Assembly (NCBI RefSeq): GCF_014193585.1
Contig: NZ_BLXY01000008.1
Coordinates: forward strand, 1-64,000
Source: Geomonas paludis
GTDB lineage: Bacteria; Desulfobacterota; Desulfuromonadia; Geobacterales; Geobacteraceae
DNA length: 64,000 bases
Reading direction: 5' to 3'
The translations under genes were made by a program, and so were the position numbers. The notes under the pieces are model-generated. The model made no database searches, had not been told where the DNA came from, and was given only the letters and a program-made list of their open reading frames with translations. Positions 19,252-27,277 of this stretch are shown piece after piece (position 1 is the stretch's first letter; the number at the start of each line of letters is the position of its first letter).

Positions 19252-21465
19252 TCAACCTCCCAGCCCCAGGAGACGTCCCCCCTGGTAGATGATGAGTGCC
19301 GCACCCCACGCCAGCGCGGTCTGGTACAGCAACCCTACGCCGGCCCATTTCCAGGTACCGAATTCCTGTCTCATGGCCGCAATGGCGACCACGCACGGCA
19401 TGTAGAGGAGCACGAAAGCCATGAAGGCATAGGCGCTCAAAGGCGTGAATGAGCCGCCGATGGCAGCTTTCAGGCCCGCCCTATCTTCCTCCTGCTCCTC
19501 GGCCTGGGGGAGATAGAGCAGCGTCTTCACAGCCTTGACGCAGGCCTCTCCGAACGAGGTGGCCACTTCCTTCAGGTCCTCCTGCAGCGTCGGGACTTCC
19601 TTCTTCTCGTCTTTCTTGGGCGCGTAGATCTCGCCCATGGTGCCTACCACGATCTCCTTGGCGATGACGCCGGTGATGAGCGAGGAGGCGGCCTCCCAGG
19701 TGCCGAAGCCAACCGGCTGGAAGATGGGCGCTATGGCGGCGCCGGCCTGGCCGAGGTAGGAGTCGCGCTTATGCTCGACGCCCCACGGGAGGTTCAAAAG
19801 GAACCAGACCAGGACCGAGACCGCGAAGATGTAGGTGCCCGCCTTGAACAGGAAGTGCTTCCCCTTCTCCCAGGTGTGCACGCACAGGCTGTGCAGGCTC
19901 GGCATGCGGTAGGGGGGGAGCTCCATGATGAACATGGGCGCCTCGCCGCGGAACAGGGTCCTCTTGAAGATGAGCCCCATGCCGATGGCAAGCAGGATCC
20001 CCATGATGTAGAGCGACCAGATGACGGTGCTCGAGTTACTCGGGAAGAAAATACCCACGAAGAGCACGTAAACCGGCAGCCTGGCTCCGCAGGACATGAG
20101 CGGCACGAGCAGCGCGGTCAGCACCTTGTCCTTGGGGTTCTCGAGGGTACGGGTGGCGTAGATGCCCGGCACGTTGCAGCCGAAACCGAGCAGCATCGGG
20201 ATGAAGGACTTGCCGTGCAGGCCGATGGAGTGCATGGTGCGGTCCATGACGAAGGCGGCGCGGGCCATGTAGCCGCTCCCCTCCAGGAAGGTGATGAAGA
20301 ACATCATGGCGAAGATAACCGGCACGAAGACGAGCACGGAGCCCACGCCGGCGATGATGCCGTCGTTCACCAGCGAGACGGTCCAGTCCGGCGCGCCCAG
20401 CGGCGTCAGGATGGCGGAGGCCCAACGCTTGAACGGTCCTTCGGTCATGGCCCCGATCCAGTCACCAAAGGGGGCGGAAAGATCGAAGGTGAGCTTGAAC
20501 AAAAGCCACATGGCGGCCATGAAGATCGGGATGCCCAGGAACCGGTTCAGCACGAGCTTGTCGATCTTCTCGGTCAGCTCGGTCTGGCGCAGTTCCGGCT
20601 TGTGCAGCACCTCGCGGGTGAGCCCGGAGGCGAGCGAGTAGCGGGCGTCGGCCATGATGGACTCGATGTCCTCGCCGTGTGCCCTCCTCAGGTGGTGCAG
20701 CGCCTGGTCCAGGAAGTCGAGGTTGTCCAGCCCGAGCTCCTTCATGACGTGGTCGTCCTGCTCCATGAGCTTCAGGAGCAGCCAGCGCTGCGGGTAGTTG
20801 TCGATCAGGGCCGGGTAGCTGGTGCGGAAGGACTTGGCCAGGTAGTCGCAGGCAACCTCGATGTCTTCACCGTAGTTGAGCTTTTTCGGGGCCCGCTGCT
20901 TCGGGGCGTCGGCCACCCGCAGCGCCGTCGCCAGCAGCTCGTCGAGACCGGTCTTCTTGGTGGCCGAGGTGGGCACCACGGCGATGCCCAGCATCTCTTC
21001 CATCGCCCTGGCATCGATGCGGTACCCCTTCTCAGTGGCCTCGTCGTAGATGTTGAGCGCCATCACCACCGGGATGCCCAGCTCCATGATCTGCACGGTG
21101 AGGTAGAGGTTGCGCTCCAGGTTGGTGGCGTCGACCACGTTGATGATCAGGTCGGGGCGCTCGTGGACCAGGTAGTCGCGCGCCACGATCTCTTCCTGGG
21201 AGTACGGGGAGAGCGAGTAGGTGCCGGGAAGGTCGACCAGCCGGATCTTCCTGCCGCCGAACTCGAAGAGGGCCTCCTTTTTCTCCACCGTCACCCCGGC
21301 CCAGTTGCCGACGTGCAGGCGGGTGCCGGCGATGGCGTTGATCAGGGTCGACTTGCCGGAGTTGGGGTTACCTGCCACCGCCACCGTGATGGTGCGCGCC
21401 GCGGCGCTGTGACCGGACAGCTCGGCGTCCAGTTCCTCCTCCTTGTGCTTCAGCTGCGTGCTCAT
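19252..21465 (-). CDS. feoB: Ferrous iron transporter B
   Basis: Inner-membrane Fe2+ importer of 737 aa with an N-terminal G-protein domain: GNPNSGKST at 32-40, DLPGTYSLSPYS switch region, and NIYD in the G4 position where FeoB has NxxD. A FeoB helical spacer follows and then two Gate regions with eight or so membrane helices, including the block FMMFFITFLEGSGYMARAAF and CGARLPVY. The gene overlaps feoA by 4 bp (ATGA), so translation is coupled. Anaerobic, iron-reducing bacteria meet plentiful Fe2+, which fits the genomic setting. Confidence 0.97.
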   Translation of the reverse strand: MSTQLKHKEEELDAELSGHSAAARTITVAVAGNPNSGKSTLINAIAGTRLHVGNWAGVTVEKKEALFEFGGRKIRLVDLPGTYSLSPYSQEEIVARDYLVHERPDLIINVVDATNLERNLYLTVQIMELGIPVVMALNIYDEATEKGYRIDARAMEEMLGIAVVPTSATKKTGLDELLATALRVADAPKQRAPKKLNYGEDIEVACDYLAKSFRTSYPALIDNYPQRWLLLKLMEQDDHVMKELGLDNLDFLDQALHHLRRAHGEDIESIMADARYSLASGLTREVLHKPELRQTELTEKIDKLVLNRFLGIPIFMAAMWLLFKLTFDLSAPFGDWIGAMTEGPFKRWASAILTPLGAPDWTVSLVNDGIIAGVGSVLVFVPVIFAMMFFITFLEGSGYMARAAFVMDRTMHSIGLHGKSFIPMLLGFGCNVPGIYATRTLENPKDKVLTALLVPLMSCGARLPVYVLFVGIFFPSNSSTVIWSLYIMGILLAIGMGLIFKRTLFRGEAPMFIMELPPYRMPSLHSLCVHTWEKGKHFLFKAGTYIFAVSVLVWFLLNLPWGVEHKRDSYLGQAGAAIAPIFQPVGFGTWEAASSLITGVIAKEIVVGTMGEIYAPKKDEKKEVPTLQEDLKEVATSFGEACVKAVKTLLYLPQAEEQEEDRAGLKAAIGGSFTPLSAYAFMAFVLLYMPCVVAIAAMRQEFGTWKWAGVGLLYQTALAWGAALIIYQGGRLLGLGG

Positions 21466-21689
21466 CCTGCCACCTCCACCGCGATGCCTTCCGCCTCCTT
21501 CTTCCTGAGCGACAGGTTGTAGCTCTTGATGCTCACCTCGATCGGGTCGCCCAAAGGCGCCACCTTGAGCACCTTGACCTCCTCGCCCACCAACACTCCC
21601 ATGTCCATCAGCCGCCTCTTCAGCGGGCCGATGGAACCGATCGACATGATCTTCCCCTTCTGCCCCGGTTTAAGCTTTGCCAGATTCAT
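21462..21689 (-). CDS. feoA: FeoA-domain protein
   Basis: A 75-aa SH3-like protein beginning MNLAKLKPGQKGKIMSIGSI, typical of FeoA, which regulates or stabilises the FeoB transporter. The GPLKRRLMDMGVLVGEEVKV block is the family core. I choose the ATG at 21689; a GTG one codon upstream is possible. AGGAG sits 8 nt upstream inside the end of the preceding feoA-like gene. The 4-bp overlap with feoB indicates a single operon. Confidence 0.92.
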   Translation of the reverse strand: MNLAKLKPGQKGKIMSIGSIGPLKRRLMDMGVLVGEEVKVLKVAPLGDPIEVSIKSYNLSLRKKEAEGIAVEVAG

Positions 21690-21693
21690 CACC

Positions 21694-21948
21694 CTATCTC
21701 CTCACCATGATTTTCATTGCCATGCGGCGGGCCAGCGCGATCCGCGACTCGTCCACCCTGAGCAGGATGGTGTTGCCGCCGTTGGTCAGCATTTCCACGT
21801 GTTTGCCGATCCGGAGCCCCATCTCCTCGATCCGGACCATGGTCTTTTCATGTTCGGCGTCCGGGCTGCCGGCGGCCGCCCCCCTGCCGAACATGATCTC
21901 GACGATCTCGCCGTTTTCTCCCGCGCTTAACAGTCCCAGAGGTATCAT
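21694..21948 (-). CDS. Second FeoA-domain protein
   Basis: An 84-aa FeoA homologue (MIPLGLLSAGENGEIVEI..., EEMGLRIGKHVEML, RIALARRMAMKIMVRR at the end) with an insertion AAAGSPDAEHEKTM between the first strands. AGGAG precedes the ATG. Its stop is 1-4 bp from the next feoA start. Two FeoA genes before one feoB are known in Geobacter relatives; whether both bind FeoB or one has a regulatory role is open. Confidence 0.9.
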   Translation of the reverse strand: MIPLGLLSAGENGEIVEIMFGRGAAAGSPDAEHEKTMVRIEEMGLRIGKHVEMLTNGGNTILLRVDESRIALARRMAMKIMVRR

Positions 21949-21998
21949 GGCTGCTCCTTTTCCTTTTCTTTACCCGATTAGCGAGAATCTCCCGCTAG

Positions 21999-22051
21999 TT
22001 CCCTCTCCCTCCGGGAGAGGGTGCCCGAAGGGCGGGTGAGGGAGGTGCCCC
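21999..22051. repeat. Family 2 repeat, single arm
   Basis: CCCTCTCCCTCCGGGAGAGG...GGCGGGTGAGGG in the porin-feoA gap, without the inverted partner arm. I see no promoter-like sequence or Fur box in this 113-bp gap, which suggests that the feo genes may be read through from the porin promoter. Confidence 0.8.
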
Positions 22052-22061
22052 TCCCCTTTCT

Positions 22062-23495
22062 CTAGAAGCTGATCTTGGCGCGCAGGGCGAGGGCGACCAC
22101 GTTGTCGCTGGCGCCGATGCCGGCCGGGTTGACCAGGTACTGCGCCACCGGCGAGATCTCGATCTGGTCGCTCACCTTGTAGCGGTAGTAGACCTCGGCA
22201 AGTTTCTCCTGGGCGTCGGCCACGGTCCGGGCCGCCTTCACCTGGCCGAAGGCAAAGCCGAGCACGTCGTCCTTGCGGCCCGCGATGAGCCCCTGGTAGT
22301 GGCCGCCGGCGCTCCAGGCGCGGGTCGCCGCATAGACGTCCTTGTCGCGCTGGCCGTAACGTGCGAAGAGGGTGAGCTTGTCGGTGACCTGCTGGTCGAA
22401 GCTTACGCCCACGCTGTAGGCGTTTTTGGCGACCAGTTTGCCGGCGCCGTCCGCGGGGGCGCCGTCGAAGGCCGCGTAGACCCGGTAGTTTCCTTCCAGG
22501 TCACCCGCCTTGTGCCTGTAGTCCAGTTCGGCGATGCCGAAGCCGTGGTCGAAGATGTCGGCGCTGTCCGAGCTGTCCGCGCTGTCGGCGTCGCCGCTGC
22601 CGTAACCGATGCCAAAGGTGAGCGGCTCCGCCAGTTTTGCCTGGATGCGGGCGCCCGGGCCGTTGGCCGGGAAGGGAAGCACCGCGGAATGCACGAAGGC
22701 GCCGGAGAGGAACTGGCTGTTCTCGTCGCCCGCAACGGCGTTGCTGTCGAAGTAATTGGAGAGATCCACCTTGCCGGCGGTGAAAAGGAGACGGTCGTTG
22801 AGAGCGGAGTGCTCGAGCCACGCCTCCCGGAAACGGACCCGGTCGCCGGTGGAGCCGGCCACGCCGTTCAGCCCGGAGAAGGAGGCCACCTTGGAGTCGA
22901 TGCCGTCGCCGCCGGTCGCTTCGACGTCGATCACCGCGATGGTGCTCTCACCCACCTTGAAGTTGAAGACCAGGTCGGCGCGCCCCACCACGTCGGTGGA
23001 GTCCTTGGGCTTGTTGCCGATGGAGCCCTGCAGCACGCCGACCATCCCGCCGGAAAGGGCGATGTTCCTGGTGAGGGCGGTAAACCGGGTGCCGAGGTCC
23101 TCGTTGCGCGACTGGAAGGTCCTGGTGCCGACCAGGAGCATCTCGGCGCGCAGCTCCTCCTTGAGGTCGCTCAGGAGCAGGAGATCCTCCTTGTCCACCG
23201 CCTGGTTCCCCTCCTTGACCACCTTTTCCGCCATTTTCTCGGTGAGAAGATGCACCGCCAGCGCCACGTCCATACGGCTGCACGCGGCCTTTCCCGCCTG
23301 AAATTCCTTGGAGAAGAGCCCCTCCACCTGGTACTTGTTGCCCAGGCGCAGGATCTCCTGGCAGGCCTTTACTTTGCACTCCACCTTTTCAGGCACCACC
23401 AGGTCGGGGTGCAGAGCGAACGCCGTCCCTGAAGCAAGTAAAAGACTTCCCAGCAGGAACATCCCGGACACGGTTTTGTTCTTCACTTTGAACAT
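22062..23495 (-). CDS. Outer-membrane porin-like protein
   Basis: A 477-aa secreted protein with signal peptide (MFKVKNKTVSGMFLLGSLLL..., predicted cleavage after AFA near residue 27) and a C-terminal beta-barrel ending in ALALRAKISF, the aromatic end expected by the BAM machinery. The N-terminal ~110 residues are helical with four cysteines, resembling the SLH-like or periplasmic anchor of OprB/carbohydrate-porin relatives; the rest has alternating barrel strands. I chose the start with GAGGAG upstream. It lies between fur and feo on the same strand, behind a Fur-box-like palindrome, so a role in metal or iron-dependent uptake is inferred. Substrate unknown. Confidence 0.8.
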   Translation of the reverse strand: MFKVKNKTVSGMFLLGSLLLASGTAFALHPDLVVPEKVECKVKACQEILRLGNKYQVEGLFSKEFQAGKAACSRMDVALAVHLLTEKMAEKVVKEGNQAVDKEDLLLLSDLKEELRAEMLLVGTRTFQSRNEDLGTRFTALTRNIALSGGMVGVLQGSIGNKPKDSTDVVGRADLVFNFKVGESTIAVIDVEATGGDGIDSKVASFSGLNGVAGSTGDRVRFREAWLEHSALNDRLLFTAGKVDLSNYFDSNAVAGDENSQFLSGAFVHSAVLPFPANGPGARIQAKLAEPLTFGIGYGSGDADSADSSDSADIFDHGFGIAELDYRHKAGDLEGNYRVYAAFDGAPADGAGKLVAKNAYSVGVSFDQQVTDKLTLFARYGQRDKDVYAATRAWSAGGHYQGLIAGRKDDVLGFAFGQVKAARTVADAQEKLAEVYYRYKVSDQIEISPVAQYLVNPAGIGASDNVVALALRAKISF

Positions 23496-23616
23496 GGATC
23501 TCTCCTCTTCTCTCTGTTGCGGCTCCGACTCATTCAAGGTCGCAAACCATAAGAAATGTGCTGTATCAGTTGGTCTTTTATGACTATTCCATCGTATCGA
23601 CCGGGGGCTTCAAAAC

Positions 23617-23631
23617 TGAAAACCATTTTCA
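23617..23631 (-). promoter_or_regulatory. Fur-box-like operator upstream of the porin/feo genes
   Basis: TGAAAACCATTTTCA is an inverted repeat (TGAAAA/TTTTCA) with the 7-1-7 geometry of Fur sites; it matches 12 of 15 positions of TGATAATCATTATCA. It lies about 120 bp upstream of the porin start and just after the fur gene. Fur repression by Fe2+ of the porin, and perhaps of feo, is the straightforward reading. Confidence 0.6.
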
Positions 23632-23735
23632 CTCATTGGAGAAAAAAAAGAGTTCTCCCTTGAACTCACAGTTTCAGTGTGAGCGACACCGGCGCCATGA
23701 CGGCACCTGTCAGTAATTGAACCCGTGGTGAATCG

Positions 23736-24191
23736 TTAAGAGTGTCGGCCCGCCTGGGCCATGCAGCGGTTGCAGACCCCGCGCAACTCGATCTTCAGCG
23801 ACTGGACCGTGAAGCCCATGGAGCGGGCCACTTCGGCCTGGTACCGCTCGATGGAACCGTTCTCGAACTCGGTGACGGTGCCGCAGTCGTTGCAGACCAG
23901 GTAATCGTGCCGCCGGCCGCCGGCCACCCCGTAGCGGGTCAACCCGTCTCCGAGGTTGATTTCGCGGGCTATGCCGGCGCTGGCGAAAAGCCGCAGGGCA
24001 CGGTACACGGTGGCATGGCCTATATTGGGATGCTTGCCGCGCAAGATCAGGTACAACTCGTCGATATGGGTGGAGCGGTCAAGGTCGAGGAACGCATCGA
24101 GAATCAGGCTGCGTTGCAGGGTGCCCTTGAGCCCTTTGTTGGAGAGAAAAAGATGGAACTGCTCTTTCACCTTCCGCTTGGTCTGGTTCAC
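23736..24191 (-). CDS. fur: Ferric uptake regulator family protein
   Basis: Metal-dependent repressor, 151 aa from the GTG at 24191 (VNQTKRKVKEQFHLF); a longer in-frame extension to 24320 is unlikely because it lacks family similarity. A winged helix (LKGTLQRSLILDAFLDLDRS, IGHATVYRALRLFASAGI) is followed by the metal-binding dimerisation domain with RRHDYLVCNDCGTVTEF and a C-terminal CNRC, giving two CxxC pairs for structural zinc. It probably senses iron, given the porin and feo genes downstream on the same strand, but PerR or Zur identity cannot be ruled out by sequence alone. Confidence 0.9.
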   Translation of the reverse strand: MNQTKRKVKEQFHLFLSNKGLKGTLQRSLILDAFLDLDRSTHIDELYLILRGKHPNIGHATVYRALRLFASAGIAREINLGDGLTRYGVAGGRRHDYLVCNDCGTVTEFENGSIERYQAEVARSMGFTVQSLKIELRGVCNRCMAQAGRHS

Positions 24192-24465
24192 GCGTGCCTC
24201 GGTACTACCGGAGGGAGCCCTCCCGGCATTCCATACAATGACATTCACTTTCAAGCAGACAACCCGGAAATCCACTGTCAGAAACGCGTGGGGGCAATGA
24301 GTGTCACCCCTGCGTATCATCCCCGGTTAAACCGTTGATTGTCTGGGGACTGAAACGGTCAGATGAGCGAGGGCAGTGGTTGGTTTTGAAAGTTGTTTTC
24401 GTTTATAGAGAAGGCCGGCGGGATTGTCAATATTTTTATTTTTAGAACTTTCCGATCCAGTCGCT

Positions 24466-24915
24466 TCACAGCACGGTGACTTTACCCGCCCAGTCGGAGC
24501 ACAGCCGCTCCAGGCTACCTCCAGGGGAGGCGTGCGCTATGACAATAGTGTCGGCGAGGTCGATCATCATCTTGTTGCGCTGATAGCACTTCGACTCGCA
24601 GGGGTGGCTTACGCTCTGGGCATAGCGGGAAATGATCAGCAGGCGCCCCGCCGCCAGGTGCCGCTCCCACTCAGGGTGTAGCCGGTTCAGCCCCTGCGCC
24701 AGCGCGATGATGATGGGCTGGTTGCCCTGCAAAAGACGGCACAGCACCTCCTTTTCGATGGGCGAATGGTAGCCGGAGATGACGCAGGTGCCGGCCAGGC
24801 GCTGCGCGTCGGCCCAGCGGTACGCCTTCTCCGCCGCCTCCTGGGGAAACTTGCGTGAGCACAAAAACGCCACCTTGCGCAGGTCAAGCAGTGCCTCGTT
24901 GCCGATCGAATGCAT
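24466..24915 (-). CDS. DprA-like Rossmann-fold (SLOG) protein, 149 aa
   Basis: The order CVISGYHSPIEKEVLCRLLQ, PIIIALAQGLN, SHPCESKCYQRNKMMIDLAD and VIAHASPGGSLERL follows the DprA/SLOG core (SGxA...AH, P...N/R-R-N, GSL). At 149 aa it is only that core, without the SAM or winged-helix domains of DprA. Such stand-alone proteins may bind nucleotides or single-stranded DNA; a role in competence is not implied. The start at 24915 has AAGGGGG upstream; longer frames run into a REP. Minus strand, after fur in order, with its own intergenic space. Confidence 0.65.
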   Translation of the reverse strand: MHSIGNEALLDLRKVAFLCSRKFPQEAAEKAYRWADAQRLAGTCVISGYHSPIEKEVLCRLLQGNQPIIIALAQGLNRLHPEWERHLAAGRLLIISRYAQSVSHPCESKCYQRNKMMIDLADTIVIAHASPGGSLERLCSDWAGKVTVL

Positions 24916-25032
24916 GCGCCACCCCCTTGGCATGATGGCAAAGTATATCCGGCCGCTTCCATCCGGCCAGCCTCGTGGTAAACTTCTGCGCTTATTAAAG
25001 CAGGCTAACCACGCTGGCCAGGTGCGGGCTGG

Positions 25033-25062
25033 GGGGACTGGCTCCGCCAGGTGCCTGTCCCC
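25033..25062. repeat. REP monomer (family 1)
   Basis: GGGGACTGGCTCCGCC...GTCCCC, single copy in the divergent gap before the YidB-like gene. It lies 43 bp before that gene's start, so it may sit within the leader. Confidence 0.92.
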
Positions 25063-25104
25063 TTGCTGCGTTGGTAAGCAGGCCACCACGACAAGGAGGA
25101 TGAC

Positions 25105-25506
25105 ATGGGCATTTTTGACGACGTTGCCGGCAAGGTACGCGGCATGGCCGGCGGAGGGGACGCCGGCCTGATGCAGGGGATCATCGACATGCTGACCGAC
25201 CGCCAAAGCGGCGGGTTGGGCGGCATCATCCAGGCCTTCAACCAGAAAGGGCTCGGGCACATCATCTCTTCCTGGATCGATACCGGCCCCAACCTTCCCG
25301 TTACCCCGAACCAGTTGCACGAGGTCTTGGGCCCCGAACGGGTGCAACAGTTGGCCAACAAGGCCGGGCTTTCCACCGACGAGACCGTCACCAAGCTGAC
25401 CCGTTACCTCCCCGACGCCGTCGACCAGGCCACCCCGGACGGCAAGGTCCCGGAAGGAGGCCTCGTCGGCAAGGGTCTCGACTTCCTGAAGAGCCGGTTC
25501 TCGTAG
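25105..25506 (+). CDS. YidB-like (DUF937) protein
   Basis: A 133-aa soluble protein starting MGIFDDVAGKVRGMAG with Gly-rich and helical segments, QSGGLGGIIQAFNQKGLGHI, and the TPNQLHEVLG...VQQLANKAGLSTDE block that typifies YidB/DUF937. Function of the family is unknown; some members accumulate under stress. AAGGAGGATGAC gives a very strong ribosome-binding site, suggesting abundant expression. Its stop touches a REP cluster. Confidence 0.85.
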   Translation: MGIFDDVAGKVRGMAGGGDAGLMQGIIDMLTDRQSGGLGGIIQAFNQKGLGHIISSWIDTGPNLPVTPNQLHEVLGPERVQQLANKAGLSTDETVTKLTRYLPDAVDQATPDGKVPEGGLVGKGLDFLKSRFS

Positions 25507-25535
25507 GGGACTGGCTCCGCCAGGTGCCTGTCCCC
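25506..25535. repeat. REP monomer (family 1)
   Basis: GGGGACTGGCTCCGCC...GTCCCC begins 0-3 bp after the stop codon of the YidB-like gene and is followed by CTTGCTTGGTGCG, the linker of the next copy; it is the first of two direct copies (period 53 bp). Confidence 0.93.
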
Positions 25536-25558
25536 TTGCTTGGTGCGTTGTGCTGAAG

Positions 25559-25659
25559 GGGGACTGGCTCCGCCAGGTGCCTGTCCCCTTGCTTGGTGCG
25601 TTGGTTAAGCAGAATGTAGCGTTCCGCTAAAGGGACAGGCACCCAAAGGAGCCTGTCCC
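25559..25659. repeat. REPIN doublet 4 (family 1)
   Basis: Inverted monomers 25559-25588 and 25632-25659 enclose a 43-bp spacer with GCGTTCCGCTAAA, homologous to doublet 2. The right arm is degenerate in its centre (CACCCAAAGGAGCC). It lies upstream of the hsp20 promoter. Confidence 0.88.
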
Positions 25660-25710
25660 TTCTGCCTCAGCAACACCATCCGCCCACAAACAAAAAAAAC
25701 CATGCGCTCG

Positions 25711-25731
25711 CAACGGACCGTTACACCGTTG
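25711..25731. promoter_or_regulatory. Inverted repeat CAACGG-N9-CCGTTG before the hsp20 promoter
   Basis: Six-base arms with a 9-base spacer, the same spacing as a CIRCE element but not its sequence, and followed by TTTTTT. It lies 23 bp upstream of the -35 box. It could be an operator or a weak terminator. Confidence 0.35.
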
Positions 25732-25753
25732 TTTTTTCGCCGCCGCGCACCCC

Positions 25754-25781
25754 TTGACAAGGTAAAAACGATGATTATCTT
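25754..25781 (+). promoter_or_regulatory. Promoter of the hsp20 operon
   Basis: TTGACA (25754-25759), 16-bp spacer, TATCTT (25776-25781). The -35 is embedded in CCCCTTGACAAG, so dual sigma70/sigma32-like recognition is possible. The first gene starts 39 bp downstream. Confidence 0.65.
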
Positions 25782-25819
25782 ACGCTCAGAAAATGACTCA
25801 CCGAAAGGAGGTAATCGAC

Positions 25820-26266
25820 ATGGCAAGTTGGGATGTTTTCAGGGAACTGGACAATCTGAGAAGGGAGATTGACGAAGCTTTCCGCGGCGCCGGCATGAAC
25901 CGCCCCTTTGGGCCGACGTTCCTCTCGCCGGTGGCCTCCCGTCGTTTCCCGATGGTCAACTTCAACGAGGACGACGGTAACGTTTACGTGGAAGCCCTGG
26001 TGCCGGGGGTCGACCCCAAGGATGTTGAGCTTTCCGTGCTCAGGAACACCCTCACCATCAGCGGCGAGCGCAAACCCTTTGCCGAGATGAAGGGGATCGT
26101 GCACCGCACCGAGCTCGGCTCCGGCAAGTTCAGCCGCACCCTCGAGCTTCCGGTCGACATCGACGCCAACAAGATCACCGCCCAGTGCAAGGACGGCATC
26201 ATGACCATAACCATGGCGAAAGCGGAACACGCCAAGCCGAAGAAGATCGAGATCAAGCTTTCTTAA
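25820..26266 (+). CDS. Hsp20/alpha-crystallin chaperone, first of three
   Basis: Small heat-shock protein of 148 aa that holds unfolding proteins in the cytosol. Short N-terminal arm (MASWDVFRELDNLRREIDEA), alpha-crystallin domain from about residue 44 (NFNEDDGNVYVEALVPGVDP, then VELSVLRNTLTISGERK), and the C-terminal GIMTITMAKAE strand. AAGGAGGTAATCGAC fixes ATG 25820 over an in-frame ATG 27 bp earlier. First gene of a three-gene operon. Confidence 0.93.
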   Translation: MASWDVFRELDNLRREIDEAFRGAGMNRPFGPTFLSPVASRRFPMVNFNEDDGNVYVEALVPGVDPKDVELSVLRNTLTISGERKPFAEMKGIVHRTELGSGKFSRTLELPVDIDANKITAQCKDGIMTITMAKAEHAKPKKIEIKLS

Positions 26267-26295
26267 GCGAGAATATAGGAAAGGAGGTCGTCAAC

Positions 26296-26694
26296 ATGGC
26301 ACCCAACAGCTTGACCGAAAGAAACGACGAAATGAACGTCCAGACCCGTGAAGAGACGAGGTCGAACGAAAGATTCATCCGCCCGGCAGTGAACATCATC
26401 GAAACCGAGGAAGGCCTGTTCGTGACCGCCGACCTCCCGGGCGCAACCAAAGAGAACATCGACGTCAACGTGGAGAAGGGAGTCCTCACCATCAGCGCAC
26501 CCGCAGCGCATTCCGTGCCCGGCAACGCGGTGTACCGGGAGTTCGAGCTGGGGAGCTACTTCCGCCAGTTCACCATCCCGGACAGCCTCGACCACGGCAA
26601 GGCCAAGGCCGATTTCGCCAACGGCATCCTGACCCTGCGCATACCCAAGGCCGAGATCGCCAAGCCGCGGCGCATCGACGTGCAGGTGAGCTGA
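26296..26694 (+). CDS. Hsp20/alpha-crystallin chaperone, second of three
   Basis: 132 aa with a hydrophilic N-terminal arm (MAPNSLTERNDEMNVQTREE) and the alpha-crystallin domain (IIETEEGLFVTADLPGATKE, VEKGVLTISAP, ADFANGILTLRIPKAE). It lacks the long N-terminal oligomerisation segment. AAGGAGGTCGTCAAC sets ATG 26296; the gene follows the first by 29 bp. Divergence among the three suggests hetero-oligomers, as seen for other multi-sHsp operons (inference). Confidence 0.92.
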   Translation: MAPNSLTERNDEMNVQTREETRSNERFIRPAVNIIETEEGLFVTADLPGATKENIDVNVEKGVLTISAPAAHSVPGNAVYREFELGSYFRQFTIPDSLDHGKAKADFANGILTLRIPKAEIAKPRRIDVQVS

Positions 26695-26721
26695 CAACGT
26701 TGCACAGGAGGTGAATGAGGG

Positions 26722-27204
26722 ATGGCAAGCCTGGTACCTGAAAAGTGGCGCGAAGCCCTTGAACATGTACAGGACAAGGTGGGCACCCTGCTCAACAACC
26801 TGGTGCCCGCGAAGAAAGAGGAGCGAACGCTGGAAAACCTTACCGCCGACGCGATTCCGGCGTTCATGCAGCGCGGCGGACCGCTGGTGGACATGCACGA
26901 GACCGCGGAGGAACTCGTCATCCGCGCCGAAGTGCCGGGGATGAAGAAGGAAGACTTCAGCGTGGAACTGGTGGACCGGCGCCTGACCATCAGGGGTGAG
27001 AAAAAGGTGATGCGGGAGGAAAAAGGAGACTCCGGAGGTTTTCTCTCCGAATGCCGCTACGGCAGCTTCTCCCGCAGCGTCCTGCTGCCGTACCCGATCG
27101 AGGAGGACAAGATCAAGGCCGACCTCAAGCACGGCGTCCTCACCATCCGGCTCCCCAAGCCGGAACAGCAACGCGGCACGGGGCACCGCATCCCGATTTC
27201 TTGA
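26722..27204 (+). CDS. Hsp20/alpha-crystallin chaperone, third of three
   Basis: 160 aa with a longer amphipathic N-terminal arm (MASLVPEKWREALEHVQDKV, to about residue 45) and the alpha-crystallin domain from about residue 57 (DMHETAEELVIRAEVPGMKK, RRLTIRGEKK, LKHGVLTIRLPKPE). AGGAGGTGAATGAGGG precedes ATG 26722, 27 bp after the second gene. It is followed by a strong terminator, which closes the operon. Confidence 0.93.
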   Translation: MASLVPEKWREALEHVQDKVGTLLNNLVPAKKEERTLENLTADAIPAFMQRGGPLVDMHETAEELVIRAEVPGMKKEDFSVELVDRRLTIRGEKKVMREEKGDSGGFLSECRYGSFSRSVLLPYPIEEDKIKADLKHGVLTIRLPKPEQQRGTGHRIPIS

Positions 27205-27220
27205 GCAGCCCCGCAAGGAA

Positions 27221-27250
27221 AAAGGCCAGTCCGACGGACTGGCCTTTTTT
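27221..27250 (+). terminator. Intrinsic terminator of the hsp20 operon
   Basis: AAAGGCCAGTCC-GAC-GGACTGGCC followed by TTTTTTT. A perfect 9-bp GC-rich stem extended by A-T pairs. It also covers the convergent reductase gene. Confidence 0.95.
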
Positions 27251-27277
27251 TATCGCAGAACGGGTGCTCCGGTCTCC

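Noticed and set aside
24466-25347. Longer DprA-like protein of 293 aa
   Set aside because: The N-terminal half is antisense to the YidB-like gene and includes a REP monomer; AAGGGGG supports the start at 24915.
25711-25731. CIRCE element for HrcA
   Set aside because: The spacing is right, but the arms (CAACGG/CCGTTG) do not match TTAGCACTC/GAGTGCTAA.
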